In this document: in pieces, positions 4,388 through 6,012 of the stretch
Layout of the letters: each line of letters starts with the position of its first letter
How positions within the stretch are numbered: the first letter of the stretch is position 1
DNA from: Desulfobacca acetoxidans
GTDB lineage: Bacteria; Desulfobacterota; Desulfobaccia; Desulfobaccales; 0-14-0-80-60-11
Assembly: GCA_020723225.1 (NCBI GenBank)
Contig: DYJG01000171.1
Location: 1 to 6,012, forward strand
Direction of reading: 5' to 3'
Length of the DNA: 6,012 bases
The notes under the pieces: model-generated
What the model saw: the letters and a program-made list of their open reading frames with translations, nothing else
Told to the model about the DNA's origin: nothing
Database searches by the model: none
Translations under genes and position numbers: made by a program

Positions 4388-5887
4388 TTACGACACCTGA
4401 GATTTCCTTTCTTCCTCCCATAGGGGGATCACCAGGGAGATCCGGGTACCCTTACCCGGCGCGGATTCCACTTGCAGGCTGCCGCCCAGGTGCTGGAGAC
4501 GCTCCTTGATGCTGAACAGCCCGAAGCCTCCCTGTTTTTTGATCTCCACACCGATGGCGGGAGGAGTGAAACCGACGCCGTCGTCGCCCACTTCGATGGT
4601 CAGGTTGTGCTCCTCCCGGCCCACAACCACCCTGAGACTGGGGGCGTGTCCATGTTTGACGGAGTTGAGCATCAACTCCCGCACCACCTTGAAGATGAGC
4701 ACCCGGTTTTCATTGTCCAGGGGTTTGGGCTCCGGACTTTTGCTTACCTCCACCATGAGGCCGTGCTGCTCCTGGAGGTGCTCCCCGAACCATTCCAGGG
4801 CCGGTTCCAACCCCAGTTCGTAGAGGATGGGGGGGCTGATTTCGAAAGTCAGGGAGCGGGTGGATTTGATCACCTGCTCAACCAGGTCCCGCACTTCGTT
4901 CACCGGCTTTTCCAGGTCGGTGTCCCGGGCTTTGTTCCGCAGCGCCCCCAGCTTGATCTGGGTTAAGGCCAGAATCTGGCCGATGTGGTCATGAAGTTCC
5001 GTGGCCAGGATGCGCCGCTCCCGTTCTTCGGCCAGGGAGAGTTGCGACGCCAGGGAGCGGAGCTGTTCCTGATAGCTGCGGATTTTCTCCTCCGCTTCTT
5101 TTTGGGGTGTCAGGTTCTCCACCATGGCCACCGCGAACTGGTCTTCTCCCGTCGCGCTCTTCACGAGGGAGACGGTGATGCGCGTCCAAACCATGCGGCC
5201 GTGGCGGGGGACCAGGCGGACCTCGAGGCTGAAGGAGTTCCGGCCGCCTGCCAGCAGTTGCTGCACGAGTTCCTGGTAGTCCTGGGCTGCATCGGGGGGC
5301 AGCACCATGGTGAAAGACAGGTGGCGCAGCTCCTCCCGGCTGAAGCCCAACATCTCCTGGAGCGCCGGGTTGCTCTCCACCAGACGTCCCTGCATGTCCA
5401 GCAGGGCTATTCCCGTGGTGGCCCCTTCAAAAATAGCGCGGGAGCGGGCTTCGCTGTCTCGGAGAGCCGAAATATACTCTTTGATCACCAAATCAGACAC
5501 TCCCTCACCGAGAAAGGTCTTGTTAGCGCTGACCTCGCGCACCGCCCGGGCCAGTTCCTCAAAAACGCAATCCTTCAACAGAAAGGCGGAAACCCCGGTC
5601 TTTAACAGATTCAGGGCAAAACGCCGGTCGGCATGGGTGGACAGGGCAATAATCTTAACCCCGGGAGAATTGGCCAGAATGCGGCGGCAAATCTCCAAAC
5701 TACCGACATCGGGCATGGTCACGTCCATGACCACTACGTGGGGGGACAGGTTCCGGGCCAGGCTTTCGGTGGCCTGCCCGTCCTCCGCCTCCGCCACCAC
5801 TTCCATGTCTTTCTCTCCGGCCAGCAAAGCATAAAGGCCTTGGCGCACCATACTATGAGGATCAGCCAGGAGAATTCTGATAGACAT
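4388..5887 (-). CDS. Hybrid sensor: N-terminal receiver, PAS, NarL-type histidine kinase
   Basis: This is a 499-residue soluble signalling protein with no signal peptide or membrane segment. Residues 3-118 form a receiver with phosphoacceptor D55 (VVMDVTMPD), S83 and K105, but the usual acidic pair is D9-P10. A PAS domain occupies about 143-262, from SRAIFEGATTGIALLD to the end of the strand FAVAMVENLT. A short coiled coil (263-290) leads to a HisKA_3 dimerisation domain with phosphoacceptor H299 in ATELHDHIGQ. The ATPase domain has an N box (ELMLNSVKHG, N408), a G1 motif (DDGVGF, 435-440), a G2 motif (GGFGL, 453-457) and a G3 motif (GKGT, 478-481), so the kinase looks catalytically complete. 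The ATG has AAGGA (5894-5898) six bases upstream. The gene is followed one base later by a regulator whose receiver it closely resembles. The probable role is to sense a cytoplasmic cue through PAS and phosphorylate that regulator, with its own receiver tuning activity. The signal is unknown. Confidence 0.95.
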   Translation of the reverse strand: MSIRILLADPHSMVRQGLYALLAGEKDMEVVAEAEDGQATESLARNLSPHVVVMDVTMPDVGSLEICRRILANSPGVKIIALSTHADRRFALNLLKTGVSAFLLKDCVFEELARAVREVSANKTFLGEGVSDLVIKEYISALRDSEARSRAIFEGATTGIALLDMQGRLVESNPALQEMLGFSREELRHLSFTMVLPPDAAQDYQELVQQLLAGGRNSFSLEVRLVPRHGRMVWTRITVSLVKSATGEDQFAVAMVENLTPQKEAEEKIRSYQEQLRSLASQLSLAEERERRILATELHDHIGQILALTQIKLGALRNKARDTDLEKPVNEVRDLVEQVIKSTRSLTFEISPPILYELGLEPALEWFGEHLQEQHGLMVEVSKSPEPKPLDNENRVLIFKVVRELMLNSVKHGHAPSLRVVVGREEHNLTIEVGDDGVGFTPPAIGVEIKKQGGFGLFSIKERLQHLGGSLQVESAPGKGTRISLVIPLWEEERKSQVS

Positions 5888-5911
5888 AAAAATTCCTTGA
5901 CCGGCAGCCCC

Positions 5912-5947
5912 GGGGCCTCAAGGCGGCGTTTGCCGGATTCAGGCCCC
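5912..5947 (-). promoter_or_regulatory. Nested hairpin ahead of the hybrid kinase gene
   Basis: GGGGCCT (5912-5918) pairs perfectly with AGGCCCC (5941-5947). Inside, CGGC (5924-5927) pairs with GCCG (5932-5935) around a four-base loop, leaving a symmetric five-by-five internal loop. It ends 14 bases before the ribosome binding site. There is no T-run directly after it, so it may be a leader structure rather than a terminator, or the end of an upstream transcript. Confidence 0.45.
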
Positions 5948-5961
5948 TGACTGCCCTTATA

Positions 5962-6012
5962 TTAGTAAGATATTCGAAGCCCAGCGTCCATAAAAATTTC
6001 CGCGCCTGCGTC
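5962..6012 (-). CDS. Possible C-terminal end of an upstream gene
   Basis: One minus-strand frame is open from the right edge to a TAA at 5962-5964 and would encode DAGAEIFMDAGLRISY as the end of a protein. Sixteen codons are too few to recognise a family or exclude chance. The hairpin just beyond it would suit a gene end. Confidence 0.22.
   Translation of the reverse strand, partial: DAGAEIFMDAGLRISY

Noticed and set aside
4386..4390. Kinase and regulator as one frameshifted fusion gene
   Set aside because: Each has a complete domain set, the TAA is followed after one base by a GTG with its own AGGTG site, and this is normal operon spacing.
3736..5605. Long plus-strand open frames opposite the kinase and regulator genes
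   Set aside because: They are antisense to clearly coding two-component genes, are rich in His, Gly and Gln from complementary codons, and show no recognisable domain.

Overview
The window is about 6 kb of bacterial chromosome, and every gene I can support lies on the minus strand, so it reads from high to low coordinates. Lipoprotein signals, an RND-type efflux adaptor, an OmpH/Skp-like protein and an autotransporter barrel remnant point to a Gram-negative, two-membrane organism. The fairly GC-rich coding regions, AT-rich intergenic regions and the style of the signalling proteins suggest a Desulfobacterota (deltaproteobacterial) background. That assignment is an impression, not a demonstrated placement.

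From the right, 5962-6012 may hold the last codons of an upstream gene. A strong nested hairpin follows at 5912-5947. Next comes a two-gene signalling operon: a 499-residue protein with receiver, PAS and NarL-type histidine kinase parts (4388-5887), and one base later a NarL/FixJ-family response regulator (3742-4386). The kinase's first 140 residues align without gaps to the regulator's first 140, about half identical by hand count. This suggests the kinase gene arose when a copy of the regulator lost its DNA-binding domain and gained PAS and kinase modules. A terminator-like hairpin lies at 3672-3727.

Region 2982-3728 has no intact gene. It holds an AT-rich stretch with short repeats, then a strong ribosome binding site and ATG (3483-3500) heading a broken gene. 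That gene's last ~70 codons (to 2982) read as the C-terminal strands of an autotransporter-type outer-membrane barrel. Next is a small OmpH/Skp-like predicted lipoprotein (2311-2805) with a TTG start and an extended -10 promoter.

The left third is an efflux operon under MarR-type control: marR-like regulator (1711-2142), Sel1-repeat lipoprotein (1177-1647) and RND periplasmic adaptor (1146 to beyond base 1), with the pump gene presumably off the left edge. The same 16-bp inverted repeat (AGTTAA-N4-TTAACT) occurs perfectly in front of marR and again, with a degenerate overlapping copy, in front of the Sel1 gene. The MarR protein therefore probably represses both itself and the efflux genes.

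I saw no CRISPR array, tRNA, rRNA, insertion sequence or obvious novel defence system. The most notable points are the operator array, the regulator-derived receiver with an altered acidic pair, the Sel1 lipoprotein inside an efflux operon, and the decayed autotransporter beside a Skp-like lipoprotein.
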